Source: Mesorhizobium shangrilense
Lineage (GTDB): Bacteria > Pseudomonadota > Alphaproteobacteria > Rhizobiales > Rhizobiaceae
Direction: 5' to 3'
Length of the DNA stretch: 64,000 nucleotides
Assembly: GCF_040537815.1 (NCBI RefSeq)
Contig: NZ_JBEWSZ010000006.1
Coordinates: 62,001-126,000, forward strand
The first letter of the stretch is position 1. Each line of letters begins with the position of its first letter. Below the pieces are notes generated by a model. It did not search any database. It had not been told where the DNA came from and saw only the letters and a list, made by a program, of their open reading frames with translations. The position numbers and the translations under genes were made by a program. Below, one piece after another: positions 1-7,789 of this stretch.

Positions 1-407
1 AGACGGTTGGAGTAGATCATCACCGGCAGGTCGCCGGCCTGCGCGACGGCGCGAAGTGCCGCGACCGTCTCTTCCGCATTGGTGTGGTAGATCGGGCTCG
101 GCACGACCATCAGGCCGTTGGCGCCTTCCTTGGCGGCGCGGCGCGCGATCGCTGCCGCCTCGCGGGTGCCGGCCTCGTTCACCGTCAGCAGGACCGGCTT
201 CTTGCCAGCGATCTTCTGTGCGGTCTTCAGCACCTCGATCTTCTCGTCGGCCGACAGCATCGGCCCTTCGCCGAGCGACCCGCAGACGATGATGCCGTCG
301 CAGCCGGCCTCCATCTGCAGCGCGAAACAGCGCTCCATCTCGGCATGGTCGAGGCGGTCATCCTCGGTGAATTTGGTCGTGACGGCGGGGAAAACTCCGG
401 TCCACAT
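1..407 (-). CDS. Dihydrodipicolinate synthase/N-acetylneuraminate lyase family protein (3' end outside window)
   Basis: About 135 N-terminal codons of a class I aldolase-fold enzyme are visible, starting MWTGVFPAVTTKF. The substrate-binding signature GSLGEGP near residue 44 and the segment VVPSPIYHTN are typical of the family. The Schiff-base lysine would lie beyond the window. The ATG at 407 has GGAG eight bases upstream; another ATG two codons further upstream is too close to it. The gene is divergent from a GntR regulator with shared palindromes between them, so it is probably that regulator's target. In rhizobia a DHDPS-family deaminase (hypD) beside a GntR gene (hypR) belongs to hydroxyproline catabolism; this is one possible identity, but a sugar-acid dehydratase/aldolase is equally open. 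Confidence 0.8.
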   Translation of the reverse strand, partial: MWTGVFPAVTTKFTEDDRLDHAEMERCFALQMEAGCDGIIVCGSLGEGPMLSADEKIEVLKTAQKIAGKKPVLLTVNEAGTREAAAIARRAAKEGANGLMVVPSPIYHTNAEETVAALRAVAQAGDLPVMIYSNR

Positions 408-421
408 GATCATTGCTCCAT

Positions 422-500
422 CTGATATATCAGCCGTATATCTGTTAAGAAACGCGCTGTCAATGCGGAATCTCTTATGATATACCCTAGATATATCAGG
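422..500. promoter_or_regulatory. Repeated palindromic operator between the DHDPS-family gene and gntR
   Basis: The divergent promoter region contains a perfect 12-bp palindrome CTGATATATCAG at 422-433, a half-site GTATATCTG at 436-444 and a near copy AGATATATCAGG at 489-500. Such repeated ATATATCAG dyads are what a FadR/GntR-type dimer would bind. The right-hand copy overlaps the presumed ribosome-binding site of the GntR gene, which suggests autoregulation. Assignment to this regulator is inferred from position. Confidence 0.6.
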
Positions 501-518
501 AGAGCGCCTTTGATATCC

Positions 519-1169
519 ATGGAACCAGGCATGACATCCGAGCCGGCTGCGGCCAGGGCCTATCGCGTGCTCGAGCATATGATCGTCACATTGGAACTAG
601 CGCCAGCGAGCTTTGTCACCGAAGGCGCGCTCATCGAAAAGCTGGCGCTCGGCCGCACACCGGTACGTGAGGCGATCCAGCGGCTGGCCTGGGAAGGGCT
701 GCTCGACGTGCGCCCGCGCGCCGGCATCGCGATCGCTCCGCTGCATCCCGGAGACTGGCTGCGCGTGCTCGACGCACGCCGCGGCGTCGAGGTGGTGCTG
801 GCCCGCTCGGCCGCGCGCTTCGTCACCCGCGAGGCCGCCGACCTGTTTCATGAGGCCGCACTTGCCATGCAGAAGGCGGTCATTTCCGGCAATGTGCTTG
901 CCTTCATCCATGCCGACAAGGCGCTCGACGACGCCTTGGCGCTGGCCGCCGACAACCCCTTCGCGGCGCGGCTGGCCGCCCCGCTGCAAACCCACAGCCG
1001 GCGTTTCTGGTTTCGCTACAAGGCCGATACCGGCCTGGCCGAGTCGGCCGAGCACCATGTCGCGCTGATCCGCTCGATCCTCGACGGCGACGAAGAGGCC
1101 GCGGCCAAGGATGCCAAGCGACTGATGGCGCTGCTGCGGGGCCACGCCGAAGTGGCTGCCACGCGTTAA
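519..1169 (+). CDS. GntR family transcriptional regulator (FCD-type)
   Basis: A DNA-binding repressor of the FadR subfamily, about 216 residues. The N-terminal winged helix has the signature GRTPVREAIQRLAWEGLL followed by VRPRAGIAIAPL, and the C-terminal helical part (LDARRGVEVVLARSAARFVTREA, split here by function only) matches an FCD effector domain. The ATG at 519 is chosen; an in-frame TTG at 510 is a real alternative because AGGAG at 498-502 sits seven bases before it. It is divergent from a DHDPS-family gene and probably controls it through the ATATATCAG dyads. A degraded second copy lies 1.4 kb downstream. Confidence 0.85.
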   Translation: MEPGMTSEPAAARAYRVLEHMIVTLELAPASFVTEGALIEKLALGRTPVREAIQRLAWEGLLDVRPRAGIAIAPLHPGDWLRVLDARRGVEVVLARSAARFVTREAADLFHEAALAMQKAVISGNVLAFIHADKALDDALALAADNPFAARLAAPLQTHSRRFWFRYKADTGLAESAEHHVALIRSILDGDEEAAAKDAKRLMALLRGHAEVAATR

Positions 1170-1178
1170 TCAGACAGC

Positions 1179-1496
1179 TTAGGGCCCGTGTGCCGCTGCG
1201 GCGACGGCCAGGGTGTTTTCCCATCCGTCACCGGTCGCAAGAATGCAGCTCCGGTCCTTCACGCCGGTTATCAGCATGGTCCACGTGCCGCTCGCCGAGA
1301 CATAGATTTCTATGACGGCTTTTTGCCCGACCACTCCGTAACCGATCTGCTTTTGCTGGAAGGCCTGCGCCAGCCCCGCGACAAGATCGCTGTGGGCGCC
1401 GCAGACGAGTTGTGCCTGCACGGGTGAAGCCGCCAGCGCCATGGCGGCGCCGATCGCGGCTATCCTGATCCATCGAAATGAAAATATGCGTGCCAT
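1179..1496 (-). CDS. Small secreted protein of unknown function
   Basis: 105 residues with a standard Sec signal peptide: a basic start (MARIFSFRWIRI), a hydrophobic alanine-rich core and a cleavage site around SPVQA-Q. The mature part has two cysteines, which may form a disulfide, and a segment VIEIYVSASGTWTMLI. The gene converges on gntR with only about 10 bp between the stops. A partial paralogue with the same order of motifs (EIFVSKKGTWTIL) lies next to it at about 1730-1925. No known family is recognised; a periplasmic role is inferred from the signal only. Confidence 0.6.
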   Translation of the reverse strand: MARIFSFRWIRIAAIGAAMALAASPVQAQLVCGAHSDLVAGLAQAFQQKQIGYGVVGQKAVIEIYVSASGTWTMLITGVKDRSCILATGDGWENTLAVAAAAHGP

Positions 1497-1547
1497 TTGG
1501 CACCTCCTTTGCCTTTGCGTTCCGGCAAGGGAGGCACATCGATGGCC

Positions 1548-1925
1548 TCAATGTGCCGGAACGCTCCAGGCCGGGTTCGACGTCTTCATCACGTCACTCC
1601 TTCTGGTTTCCGGTCTGTCGTCAGGGAGCGCGTTCTCGTACTCCTGGATTCGATATGGTGAGGTCCCGATCTGAAAACAAGCGCCCGTTCGAACGCTGAC
1701 ATTTCGTGAGAGGTTGGCTGGCTCAGGCCCAGGCATCGCCGCTGCCGTCATTGCACTGTCCCAACCCTCACCTGCCGATATCACGCAGCTTTGACCTGCT
1801 GTGTCGGTGGCGAGGATAGTCCATGTACCCTTCTTCGAAACGAAGATTTCAAGAATGATATTCGGATTGACCACACCCAGCGCGGCAGCGCTTTCGTGAA
1901 ACTCGTCGCCGAGCGCCTTGATCAT
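1548..1925 (-). pseudogene. N-terminally truncated paralogue of the small secreted protein
   Basis: The open frame contains GVVNPNIILEIFVSKKGTWTIL (split: GVV, EIFV, GTWTIL), a Cys and GEGWDSAMTAAAMPGP, aligning motif by motif with the complete protein encoded at 1179-1496 (GVVGQKAVIEIYV, GTWTMLI, GDGWENTLAVAAAAHGP). The signal peptide and first part are missing: homology stops just where a truncated gntR copy begins on the other strand. About 50 unrelated residues follow the homologous part at the C-terminus. It is read as a remnant; expression as an unsecreted protein cannot be excluded. Confidence 0.55.
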
Positions 1926-1950
1926 AGCGGCATGCGCAGCGCATCACGCT

Positions 1951-2528
1951 CTAGACTGGCGCCCGGAAGCCATGTCACCGAAGGATCGCTGATCGACAGG
2001 TTGGGCATCGGCCGCACCCCTGTGCGCGAGGCGATCCAGCGGCTGGCTTGGGAGGGACGGCTCGACGTCCGCCCCCGCGCCGGCATTGCCATCGCCCCCG
2101 CTCCACCCGGCGACTGGCTTCGCGTGCTCGACGCGCGCCGTGGCGTCGAGGTGGTGCTGGCCCGCTCGGCCGCCCGTTTCGTCACCCGCGAGGCCGCCGA
2201 CATGTTCCATGAAGCGGCACTCGCCATGCAGAAGGCAGTCATCTCCGGCAACGTGCTTGCCTTCATCCACGCCGACAAGGCACTTGACGAGGCCCTCGCG
2301 CTGGCTGCCGACAACCCCTTCGCGGCGCGGCTGGCGGCACCACTGCAGACTCATAGCCGGCGTTTCTGATTCCGCTACAAAGCCGACACCGGCCTCGCCG
2401 AGTCGGCGGAGCACCATGTCGCACTTATTCGCTCGATCCTCGACGGCGATGAGGAGGCCGCGGCCGAGGATACCAAGCGTCTGATGTCGCTGCTACGCAG
2501 CCATGCCGAAGTGGCTGCCACGCGCTGA
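1951..2528 (+). pseudogene. Decayed second copy of the GntR regulator gene
   Basis: From about 1957 the plus strand encodes a protein nearly identical to the regulator at 519-1169 (GIGRTPVREAIQRLAWEG, then the same FCD segments) as far as THSRRF. There the Trp codon TGG of the intact gene is TGA (2367-2369), and the frame continues afterwards with FRYKADTGLAESAEHHVA to a stop at 2526-2528. The first 25 or so codons are absent. Most base differences from the intact copy are at third positions, so it diverged as a working gene or came from a relative before being broken. Confidence 0.8.
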
Positions 2529-2535
2529 GTTGAAG

Positions 2536-2967
2536 TCAGCTTTCTGCGATCTCTCGCTGGGCCGCCCATGTCAACAGGGCGTCGAGGGCTGGGCACAGCG
2601 CCTGCCCCCAGTCGGTCAGGCAGTATTCGACCTTCGGCGGCACCTGATGATGCACGATACGGCACACGATGCCGTCGGCCTCCATCTGTCTTAGCTGCTG
2701 GATCAACATCTTTTGCGAGATCGCCGGGATCGCCCGTTCGAGATCGGAGAAGCGCAGCACTTTGCCGCCAAACAGGTGAAAAAGTATCACCAGCTTCCAG
2801 CGGCCTTCGAGGATGCGCAGCACGTTCTCCACACCGCTCGCCGCGGACAGCGGAGTCAGTTCCTCGTCGCCGCTTCCAGGACCAACCTCCGTTTCAGATC
2901 CAACCTTACTTTCAGGGCCAGCCTTACCTTCAGGTAAGTACCTTACTTTTTCGTCGGTTCTTGTCAT
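2536..2967 (-). CDS. HxlR family transcriptional regulator
   Basis: A 143-residue winged-helix regulator. The HxlR core starts near residue 45 (ENVLRILEGRWKLVILFHLF), followed by RFSDLERAIPAISQKMLIQQ and the wing region VHHQVPPKVEYCLTDWG. The N-terminal 40 residues are unusual: imperfect hexapeptide repeats (PEGKAG, PESKVG, SETEVG) encoded by an 18-bp degenerate tandem repeat. The ATG at 2967 has only a weak GGA before it, so a later non-ATG start is possible. It is divergent from an NTF2-like + SDR pair, the usual layout for an HxlR regulator and its target. Confidence 0.85.
   Translation of the reverse strand: MTRTDEKVRYLPEGKAGPESKVGSETEVGPGSGDEELTPLSAASGVENVLRILEGRWKLVILFHLFGGKVLRFSDLERAIPAISQKMLIQQLRQMEADGIVCRIVHHQVPPKVEYCLTDWGQALCPALDALLTWAAQREIAES
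2882..2953. repeat. Degenerate 18-bp tandem repeat with embedded dyads (possible HxlR operator)
   Basis: Four imperfect 18-bp units run head to tail: CCAACCTCCGTTTCAGAT (2882-2899), CCAACCTTACTTTCAGGG, CCAGCCTTACCTTCAGGT and AAGTACCTTACTTTTTCG (to 2953). They encode the hexapeptide repeats at the start of the HxlR protein. Within them are two inverted repeats, TTACCT-N2-AGGTAA (2924-2937) and GTAAG-N3-CTTAC (2934-2946), the spacing expected for a small winged-helix dimer. Whether the repeat is coding, regulatory or both depends on the true start of the HxlR gene. Confidence 0.5.
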
Positions 2968-3048
2968 TCCGTCAGCTTATCTCATTTTAGGGGTCCGACA
3001 AGCGCCGCCCGCGAGTCGGCATCAGGAACCGCAACCGGAGACGAAACC

Positions 3049-3372
3049 ATGACCCTTCCCCAACCCCTGGCGGATTATTTCGCCGCCAAGAACCGGCACG
3101 ATATCGACGCCATGATCGTCCCGTTCTCCTCGAAGGCCATCGTTCGAGACGAAGGGGAAACGCATCAGGGACTGGCCGCGATCCGCGATTGGATGGAAGC
3201 AACGACACGCAAATACCGTGTAATCGTCGAGGTCGCGGACGCCACGGCGGATGGCGATGCATGGCGGATCGCCGGCATCGTGTCAGGCAATTTCCCCGGC
3301 AGCCCGGCGACGCTGCACTACAATTTCACGCTGGCCGACGGCCAGATCACGCGACTGGCGATCGGCGCATGA
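3049..3372 (+). CDS. NTF2-like / SnoaL-like domain protein
   Basis: 107 residues with the pattern of the NTF2-like cone fold: an N-terminal helix pair (PLADYFAAKNRHDIDAMIVPF), a central HQGLAAIRDWMEATTRKY and C-terminal strands ending in DGQITRLAIGA. Such proteins are small-molecule isomerases, cyclases or binding proteins; the substrate cannot be told. Its stop overlaps the ATG of the following SDR gene (ATGA), so the two are translationally coupled and probably act on the same metabolite. The divergent HxlR gene likely controls the pair. Confidence 0.75.
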   Translation: MTLPQPLADYFAAKNRHDIDAMIVPFSSKAIVRDEGETHQGLAAIRDWMEATTRKYRVIVEVADATADGDAWRIAGIVSGNFPGSPATLHYNFTLADGQITRLAIGA

Positions 3373-4169
3373 GCACGCAACGGACATTCGTTATCGACGA
3401 CCAGGAATTCGCCGGCCAGCGCGTTCTGGTCACCGGCGGCACCAAGGGCGCGGGCGCGGCTATCGTGGAGCGTCTTTCCACGGCCGGCGCGCTGGTTCTG
3501 ACGACGGCGCGTTCAAAACCGGACGGGGCGAATGATGCCCTATTTGTGCAAGCGGACATCGCCACGCCGGAGGGCACCGCCACGGTCGCGAGAGGCGTAG
3601 TCGAGCGGCTTGGCGGCATCGATGTCATCGTGCACAGCGTCGGCGGCTCGAAGAGCCCCGGCGGAGGGTTTGCCGAACTGACGGAAGATATCTGGCAAGA
3701 GGAGCTCAACCTGAACCTGATGGCGGCGGTGCGGCTCGATCGCATGCTGATCCCGCACATGATCGAACAGGGCTGCGGTGCGATTGTCCACATAACCTCG
3801 ATCCAAAGCCGGTTGCCGCTCCATGAATCGACCATCGGCTACGCCGCGGCGAAAGCTGCGCTGTCGACTTACAGCAAGGCGCTGTCGAAGGAACTCGGGC
3901 CGAAGGGTATCCGGGTGAACAGGGTGGCGCCGGGATGGATCAACACATCAGCTTCGGAGGCCATGGTTGCCCGACTGGCTGACCATTCCGGCTCGGATGA
4001 GGAAACCGCTCGCCAAGGCATCATGGATGCACTTGGCGGCATTCCCATCGGCAGACCGGCATGGCCTCGGGAAGTCGCCGAATTGGTGGCGTTCCTCGTC
4101 TCCGACCGCGCGGCGTCGATCCATGGCGCCGAATACGTTATCGACGGCGGCACGGTTCCGACGGTTTGA
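3369..4169 (+). CDS. SDR family NAD(P)-dependent oxidoreductase
   Basis: A 266-residue classical short-chain dehydrogenase. The cofactor motif TGGTKGAGAAI is near residue 22, HSVGG replaces the usual NNAG, and the catalytic pair is YAAAK with the upstream serine in ITSIQS. The C-terminal ends in IHGAEYVIDGGTVPTV, normal for the family. The ATG at 3369 overlaps the stop of the NTF2-like gene; the frame is open further upstream but that part is shadow. Together with the NTF2-like protein it resembles two-gene detoxification or xenobiotic-response cassettes; the substrate is unknown. Confidence 0.85.
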   Translation: MSTQRTFVIDDQEFAGQRVLVTGGTKGAGAAIVERLSTAGALVLTTARSKPDGANDALFVQADIATPEGTATVARGVVERLGGIDVIVHSVGGSKSPGGGFAELTEDIWQEELNLNLMAAVRLDRMLIPHMIEQGCGAIVHITSIQSRLPLHESTIGYAAAKAALSTYSKALSKELGPKGIRVNRVAPGWINTSASEAMVARLADHSGSDEETARQGIMDALGGIPIGRPAWPREVAELVAFLVSDRAASIHGAEYVIDGGTVPTV

Positions 4170-4181
4170 TCGCAATTGAAA

Positions 4182-4209
4182 AAGGGACGCGACCGAAGGC
4201 GCGCCCCTT
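4182..4209. terminator. Hairpin between the converging SDR and mmsA genes
   Basis: AAGGGACGCG and CGCGCCCCTT form a ten-base stem with one mismatch and an eight-base loop, in the short gap between two converging stops. An A-run precedes the stem, giving a U-tract only for minus-strand transcripts. Confidence 0.5.
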
Positions 4210-4230
4210 CATGTGAAACTTATCAGCTAA

Positions 4231-5727
4231 TCAGTTCATCGTTGGAATGACGAACTCCGCTCCATCCTTCACGCCGGACGGCCAGCGAGACGTCACCGTC
4301 TTGGTCTTGGTGTAGAAGCGGAACGCATCCGGGCCATGCTGGTTGAGATCGCCGAAGGACGACGCCTTCCAGCCGCCAAAAGTATAGTAAGCAATCGGCA
4401 CCGGGATCGGCACGTTGACGCCGACCATGCCGACCTGGACACGGCTTGCGAAGTCGCGCGCGGCGTCGCCGTCGCGGGTGAAGATGGCAACGCCATTGCC
4501 CATCTCGTGGTCGTTGGCGAGCTTGATCGCGCTCTCATAGTTCGGCGCGCGCACCACCGAGAGCACCGGCCCAAAGATCTCTTCCTTGTAGATGCGCATG
4601 TCGGCGGTGACGTTGTCGAACAGGCAGCCGCCCATATAGTAGCCATCCTCGTAGCCCTGCATGGAGAAGCCACGGCCGTCGACGACCAGCTTGGCGCCTT
4701 CCTTGACGCCGGTGTCGACATAACCCTTGACCCGCTCCAGCGCCTGGGCCGTTACCAGCGGGCCGAAATCGGCCGACGAATCCGTCGACGGTCCGACCTT
4801 GAGGCTTTCAACGCGCGGAATGAGCTTTTCCATCAGCCGGTTGGCGGTGTCGTTGCCCACGGGCACGGCGACCGAAATCGCCATGCAGCGTTCGCCGGCC
4901 GAGCCGTAACCGGCGCCGATCAGCGCGTCGACGGTCTGGTCCATGTCGGCATCGGGCATGATGATCATGTGGTTCTTGGCGCCGCCGAAGCATTGCACGC
5001 GCTTGCCCGAAGCGGTACCGCGCGAATAAATGTAGTGGGCGATCGGCGTCGAGCCGACGAAGCCGATGGCCTTGATGTCCGGGTCGTCGAGGATCGCGTC
5101 GACCACATCCTTGTCGCCGTTGACGACATTGAGGATACCAGCCGGCAGGCCGGCCTCGATGAACAGTTCGGCGATGCGCATCGGCACGCCGGGGTCGCGT
5201 TCCGACGGCTTCAGGATGAAGGCATTGCCGCAAGCGATGGCCGGCGCGATCTTCCACAGCGGGATCATCGCCGGGAAATTGAACGGCGTGATGCCGGCGA
5301 CGACGCCAAGCGGCTGGCGCATCGAATAGACGTCGATGCCGGGGCCGGCGCCGTCGGTGAATTCGCCCTTCATCATGTGCGGCGCGCCGATGCAGACTTC
5401 GACCACTTCGAGGCCGCGCTGGATGTCGCCCTTGGCGTCGGCGATGGTCTTGCCGTGCTCGCGCGCCAGGATGTCGGCCAGCGCGTCATATTCCTTGGCC
5501 ACCAGTTCGAGGAACTTCATCAGCACGCGCACGCGCCGCTGCGGGTTGGTCGCCGCCCACTTTGGCTGCGCTTCCCTGGCGTTCTCGACAGCCGCGCGCA
5601 GTTCCGCCTGCGAAGCCAGCGCCACCGTGCCGCGTACCGAGCCGTCCATGGGCTGCATGACATCCTGCTTGCGGCCGCTGGTGCCGGCGACATGCTTGCC
5701 GCCGATGAAATGACCGTATTCGATCAT
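4231..5727 (-). CDS. mmsA: CoA-acylating methylmalonate-semialdehyde dehydrogenase
   Basis: 498 residues of the ALDH superfamily. It oxidises methylmalonate semialdehyde (valine) or malonate semialdehyde (inositol) to propionyl- or acetyl-CoA. Seen: GVVAGITPFNFPAMIPLWK, the NAD site FVGSTPIAHYIY, and the catalytic cysteine in GSAGERCMAIS, a signature of the CoA-dependent branch. The ATG at 5727 has GGGAGA six bases upstream; the open frame further upstream is not needed. A LysR gene is divergent from it. No other inositol or valine genes are in view, so mmsA is preferred to iolA only on context. Confidence 0.92.
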   Translation of the reverse strand: MIEYGHFIGGKHVAGTSGRKQDVMQPMDGSVRGTVALASQAELRAAVENAREAQPKWAATNPQRRVRVLMKFLELVAKEYDALADILAREHGKTIADAKGDIQRGLEVVEVCIGAPHMMKGEFTDGAGPGIDVYSMRQPLGVVAGITPFNFPAMIPLWKIAPAIACGNAFILKPSERDPGVPMRIAELFIEAGLPAGILNVVNGDKDVVDAILDDPDIKAIGFVGSTPIAHYIYSRGTASGKRVQCFGGAKNHMIIMPDADMDQTVDALIGAGYGSAGERCMAISVAVPVGNDTANRLMEKLIPRVESLKVGPSTDSSADFGPLVTAQALERVKGYVDTGVKEGAKLVVDGRGFSMQGYEDGYYMGGCLFDNVTADMRIYKEEIFGPVLSVVRAPNYESAIKLANDHEMGNGVAIFTRDGDAARDFASRVQVGMVGVNVPIPVPIAYYTFGGWKASSFGDLNQHGPDAFRFYTKTKTVTSRWPSGVKDGAEFVIPTMN

Positions 5728-5902
5728 GATTTCTCTCCCTGGGTTTGTGATGCTGCATTCTCCGCCTTTGACGGGGCGATGGCAACGCGAGCCAGAACGC
5801 AACCGTTGTGCGGAGAATAGATAGCGGTTGACGACAGCGCATCAATTCTCGCAAATGACAGATGCAATTGCCAATACCCGGATTGAGAGTTTGCGTTCCT
5901 TC

Positions 5903-6062
5903 ACACCCCCCTCTGTCCTGCCGGACATCTCCCCCGCAAGGGGGGAGATTGGCAGCTTTGCCGATGGCGCCTTCCCTAAGGCGTTGGCAATTGGCGAAAC
6001 CGGCGACGCTATCCGATCTCCCCCCTTGCGGGGGAGATGTCCGGCAGGACAGAGGGGGGTGG
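5903..6062. repeat. 160-bp inverted-repeat element (rhizobial intergenic REP/RIME-like)
   Basis: Arms of about 47 bp at 5903-5949 and 6016-6062 are complementary with a single difference at the outer end, around a 66-bp centre. Each arm itself contains a small palindrome (ATCTCCCCC / GGGGGAGAT) and the block GTCCGGCAGGACAGAGG. A shorter relative of the same design occurs at 55619-55672. It sits between mmsA and the divergent LysR gene and encodes nothing. Confidence 0.8.
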
Positions 6063-6101
6063 GCAGGAGCGCGACCTTTGCCATAAAGGCGGACCATCCC
6101 C

Positions 6102-6983
6102 ATGAACTGGGATGACGTACGCATCTTCCTCGCCGTGGCGCGGGCCGGCCAGATCCTTGGCGCGGCCAAGCGGCTGGAGCTCAACCACGCCACCGTCTCG
6201 CGCCGCATCGCGGCACTTGAGGAGGCGCTGCGCACAAAACTCTTTCGCCGCCTCACCACCGGCAGCGAACTGACGCCGGCGGGCGAGCGGTTCCTCGACA
6301 TTGCCGAGCGCATGGAAGCCGACATGATCGCGGCGCGCTCGACCGTTGCCGGCGAAGGCGATGACGTGTCCGGCACGGTGCGCATCGGCGCGCCCGACGG
6401 TTTTGGCGTCGCCTTCCTGGCCAAGCGTCTGGGCGAACTCACCGCCCTGCATCGCGAACTGACCATCCAGCTGGTGCCGGTGCCGCGCTCTTTTTCGCTG
6501 TCCAGGCGCGAGGCCGACATCGCCATTACCGTCGAGCGGCCGACCGAAGGCCGGCTGGTGGCGGGAAAGCTGGTCGACTACACGCTCGGCCTGTTCGCGT
6601 CGCGCGCCTATGTCGAGGCCAACGGCCTGCCTGAAACCGCGGCCGACCTCTCCCGGCACACGCTGATCGGCTACGTTCCAGACCTGATCGTCAGCCCCTC
6701 GCTCGACTATGCGGCCGAGTTCAGCGCCGACTGGCGCACCGCCTTCGCCATCTCCTCCGCGCTCGGCCAGGCGGAGGCCGTGCGCGCGGGCGCCGGCATC
6801 GGCATCCTCCATACATTCATCGCCCGTTCGATGCCCGAACTGGTGCCCGTCAACATCGTGGCGCCCATCCGTCGCGCCTACTGGCTGGTCTATCACGAAT
6901 CGGTCAGGCCATTGCGGCGCGTCCAGATCGTCGCCGGTTTCATCACCAAGGCGGTGGAGCGGGAACGGGGGCTGTTTGCCTGA
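6102..6983 (+). CDS. LysR family transcriptional regulator
   Basis: 293 residues. The N-terminal helix-turn-helix is clear: MNWDDVRIFLAVARAGQIL then AAKRLELNHATVSRRIAALE and LFRRLTTGSELTPAGE. The remainder has the periplasmic-binding-like effector fold of the family (SGTVRIGAPDGFGVAFLA). It is divergent from mmsA across the inverted-repeat element. A LysR gene next to mmsA is common in rhizobia, so control of mmsA is likely but not shown by any operator I can identify. Confidence 0.88.
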   Translation: MNWDDVRIFLAVARAGQILGAAKRLELNHATVSRRIAALEEALRTKLFRRLTTGSELTPAGERFLDIAERMEADMIAARSTVAGEGDDVSGTVRIGAPDGFGVAFLAKRLGELTALHRELTIQLVPVPRSFSLSRREADIAITVERPTEGRLVAGKLVDYTLGLFASRAYVEANGLPETAADLSRHTLIGYVPDLIVSPSLDYAAEFSADWRTAFAISSALGQAEAVRAGAGIGILHTFIARSMPELVPVNIVAPIRRAYWLVYHESVRPLRRVQIVAGFITKAVERERGLFA

Positions 6984-7035
6984 TGCATGTCGCCCAAAAA
7001 TGCGCGGCGGTTTTGGGATGCGATGCGCTTTGTGA

Positions 7036-7608
7036 TCAGGGCTCGTCGAGAACGAACGAACTCACCACACGTTCGGCTTGATCGGCGAGCGGCGCCCACA
7101 TCCGCGTCGTCTGCTCGAGACTGTCACTCGCGAGCCCGCAGGTGATGAGACCAAAGTGGTCGCCACGCAGCGAAAGCACAACCTTGGCATGGCCGTAGCC
7201 GGAATTGCTGTCGCCAAGCCGGAAATCCATGTCGGCCATTCGCGCCGGATAGCCGTCCGGAAACCGGATCAGCTTCTCGTTGCTGAACTTGGCTGCGTCA
7301 AAGCCGGCGCCGACGTTCGCGTCCCAGTTCTCCGGGGACCAATCCTTTTCCATGAAGGCCCTGGGATCCGCCGGCGAACCCGATGCCAGCGGGTCGTAGC
7401 GGTTGACCGACACCCGGCAGGTCAGACCGTGGTCGCCGGATTTCACCTTGAGCCGCATGGATTCGCCAAAGCCCGCTTCCTTCGTCTACTCCTCGGGAAA
7501 GGTCAGCGAAAAACCATTGTCCCTGTCGTGCACGGTCTTGTCGGCGGCATCAGCCGCCGAGACGCAAAACAGAAATCCCACAGCCGGAGCCAGAAAGAAA
7601 ACACGCAT
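7036..7608 (-). pseudogene. Secreted protein gene interrupted by an in-frame amber codon
   Basis: Reading from ATG at 7608 gives a good signal peptide (MRVFFLAPAVGFLFCVSA) and 40 codons ending DNGFSLTFPEE, then TAG at 7486-7488. The same frame continues without change through TKEAGFGESMRLKVKSGDHG to a stop at 7036, in all about 190 codons. The part after the stop is 140 residues from the next ATG and has no signal of its own. The TAG most simply replaces a TGG Trp. The family is not recognised. Read as a recent pseudogene, with readthrough or a sequencing error as alternatives. Confidence 0.65.
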
Positions 7609-7789
7609 CAGGTTCTCATCTTGCAAAACCGCACGGCACGGCACAGATCGACCGACGCCACCATAGCACGACCATGCCGCCCCTGCCGCCTTGCGCTTGC
7701 CACAAAATCGGCCAGTGTGGCGTCAGGCGTTGCCGGTGACGCGGTCAAGGCGCTGGGTGGGACATCTACGGAAAATTGGCACGGAAAAT

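Noticed and set aside
4336-5820. Long open frames antisense to mmsA, and similarly antisense to dadA, ctpA, recQ and dctB
   Set aside because: They are mirror frames of high-GC genes whose sense frames have clear conserved motifs; the antisense products match nothing.
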